DNA of 6,346 bases. Origin: SVTX01 sp964567085. GTDB lineage: Bacteria > Bacillota > Clostridia > Oscillospirales > CAG-272. Of this stretch, positions 5,526-6,346 are shown piece by piece (the stretch's first letter is position 1; the number at the start of each line of letters is the position of its first letter). A model generated the notes under the pieces. It saw nothing but the letters and a program-made list of their open reading frames with translations. It had not been told where the DNA came from and ran no database searches. The position numbers and the translations under genes are program-made. The stretch is taken from positions 1-6,346 of the forward strand of contig CAZMKU010000090.1 in assembly GCA_964567085.1 (NCBI GenBank). The letters run 5' to 3'.

Positions 5526-6346
5526 CGGTAAGGAGATTTCCGCCGAGATAAGACGCGAGATAGCCGAGGAATGTGCCGTATTCAGAAAAGAGTGCGGTTA
5601 CGCGCCCGGCCTTGCGGTTATTATCGTCGGAAATGACCCCGCGTCGCAGGTCTACGTAAGAAATAAAAAGCGCGCCTGCGAGGAGATCGGCTTTATCTCC
5701 GAGTCCTACGATCTTCCCGAGGAAACCTCCCAGAGCGAGCTTGTATCTCTTATCGAGAGACTTAACGCGGCAGAGCATATCCACGGCATTTTGGTTCAGC
5801 TACCGCTCCCCCTGCATATCGACGAAAAGCAAGTATTACTGACTATCGTTCCCGAAAAGGACGTCGACGCGTTCCATCCCGTAAACGTCGGCAAAATAAT
5901 GATAGGTGATTATAGCTTTTTGCCCTGCACACCTGCGGGCGTTATGGAGCTTATCACCCGCTCGGGGATCGAAATTGCGGGGAAGAGCTGCGTAGTTGTG
6001 GGCAGATCGAATATTGTCGGCAAGCCTATGGCAATGCTGCTGCTCCATGCAAACGGAACTGTTACTATCTGCCACAGCAAGACAAATAATTTAAAGGAAA
6101 TCTGCCGCGAAGCCGATATTCTCGTCGCGTCCGTCGGTCGGGCGAATTTCGTTACCGCCGATATGGTAAAGGAGGGTGCGACGGTTATCGACGTTGGTAT
6201 CAACCGTCTGCCCGACGGTAAGCTCTGCGGTGACGTCAATTTCGCAGAGGTCGAGCCAAAAGCGGCGTATATCACCCCCGTTCCCGGCGGCGTAGGTCCT
6301 ATGACCATAACGATGCTTATGAAAAACACGATGACTGCCGCAAAAG
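5509..6346 (+). CDS. folD: Bifunctional methylenetetrahydrofolate dehydrogenase / methenyltetrahydrofolate cyclohydrolase (3' end cut by window)
   Basis: Cytoplasmic enzyme of one-carbon metabolism: oxidises 5,10-methylene-THF with NAD(P)+ and hydrolyses 5,10-methenyl-THF to 10-formyl-THF. The frame is open for 279 codons to the right edge; the family is about 280-300 aa, so only a few residues and the stop are missing. Visible: PGLAVIIVGNDPASQVYVRNKK (33-54) with the Y49-x3-K53 catalytic pair, HGILVQLPLPLHI (92-104), PEKDVDAFHPVNVGK (115-129) with folate-binding D120, PCTPAGVMELI (139-149), the dinucleotide site VVVGRSNIVGKPMA (162-175), TVTICHSKT (184-192), VIDVGIN (226-232) and the signature PGGVGPMTITMLMKNT (259-274). 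All key residues are present, so the enzyme should be active. It overlaps lgt by 17 bases in another frame and is the last visible member of the operon. A role in a wider folate cluster downstream cannot be judged here. Confidence 0.97.
   Translation, partial: MAKIINGKEISAEIRREIAEECAVFRKECGYAPGLAVIIVGNDPASQVYVRNKKRACEEIGFISESYDLPEETSQSELVSLIERLNAAEHIHGILVQLPLPLHIDEKQVLLTIVPEKDVDAFHPVNVGKIMIGDYSFLPCTPAGVMELITRSGIEIAGKSCVVVGRSNIVGKPMAMLLLHANGTVTICHSKTNNLKEICREADILVASVGRANFVTADMVKEGATVIDVGINRLPDGKLCGDVNFAEVEPKAAYITPVPGGVGPMTITMLMKNTMTAAK

Noticed and set aside
5338..5784. 148-codon minus-strand open frame opposite the lgt tail and folD start
   Set aside because: The opposite strand encodes conserved FolD motifs; the Arg/Pro/Leu-rich translation here is typical of antisense reading of Glu/Ala/Lys codons.
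1..6346. Mobile elements, CRISPR arrays, tRNA/rRNA genes, riboswitches or an accessory island
   Set aside because: No transposase or integrase motifs, spaced repeats, or conserved RNA motifs were seen by reading both strands; composition is even and all genes are housekeeping types. A covariance-model scan would be needed to exclude a weak RNA element.

Overview
The window looks like a core chromosomal segment of a low-to-moderate GC Firmicute, most likely an anaerobic gut-type member of the Clostridia. The grounds are good Shine-Dalgarno sites, sigma-A-like promoters with 17-base spacers, a Gram-positive-style pair of M16 proteins (YmfF/YmfH type), and a short Mrp/NBP35 ATPase whose N-terminus carries a cysteine cluster of a kind I associate with anaerobic Firmicutes. 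The class-level placement is inference. I see no mobile element, CRISPR array, tRNA or rRNA, and coding fills almost all of the sequence.

Layout: bases 1-645 (minus strand) hold the N-terminal 215 codons of a cofactor-independent phosphoglycerate mutase (gpmI), cut by the window edge. A divergent intergenic region (646-865) carries a clear promoter for each direction and an AT-rich, nearly perfect palindrome between them. The mrp gene (866-1705) follows on the plus strand and ends at a strong intrinsic terminator (1712-1749). A new promoter then starts a tight four-gene plus-strand run: ymfF-like (1819-3126), ymfH-like (3119-4399), lgt (4422-5525) and folD (5509 to beyond the right edge). The first two genes overlap by 8 bases, and lgt and folD by 17. 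The ymfH-lgt gap is 22 bases with no terminator, so these genes are probably one transcription unit.

How the genes relate: gpmI serves glycolysis, mrp is a probable Fe-S cluster carrier or assembly ATPase, lgt lipidates prolipoproteins at the membrane, and folD makes one-carbon folates. The two M16 proteins look like the two halves of one peptidase-type complex. The upstream one lacks the zinc motif but keeps an Arg/Tyr-containing segment in its C-terminal half. The downstream one has HFLEH plus a distal glutamate. 

Most of the window is ordinary housekeeping sequence and I do not see a previously undescribed system. The points most worth a second look are the plant/protist-like form of the phosphoglycerate mutase, the complementary M16 pair, the long charged tail on Lgt that overlaps the folD start, and the palindrome between the divergent promoters.
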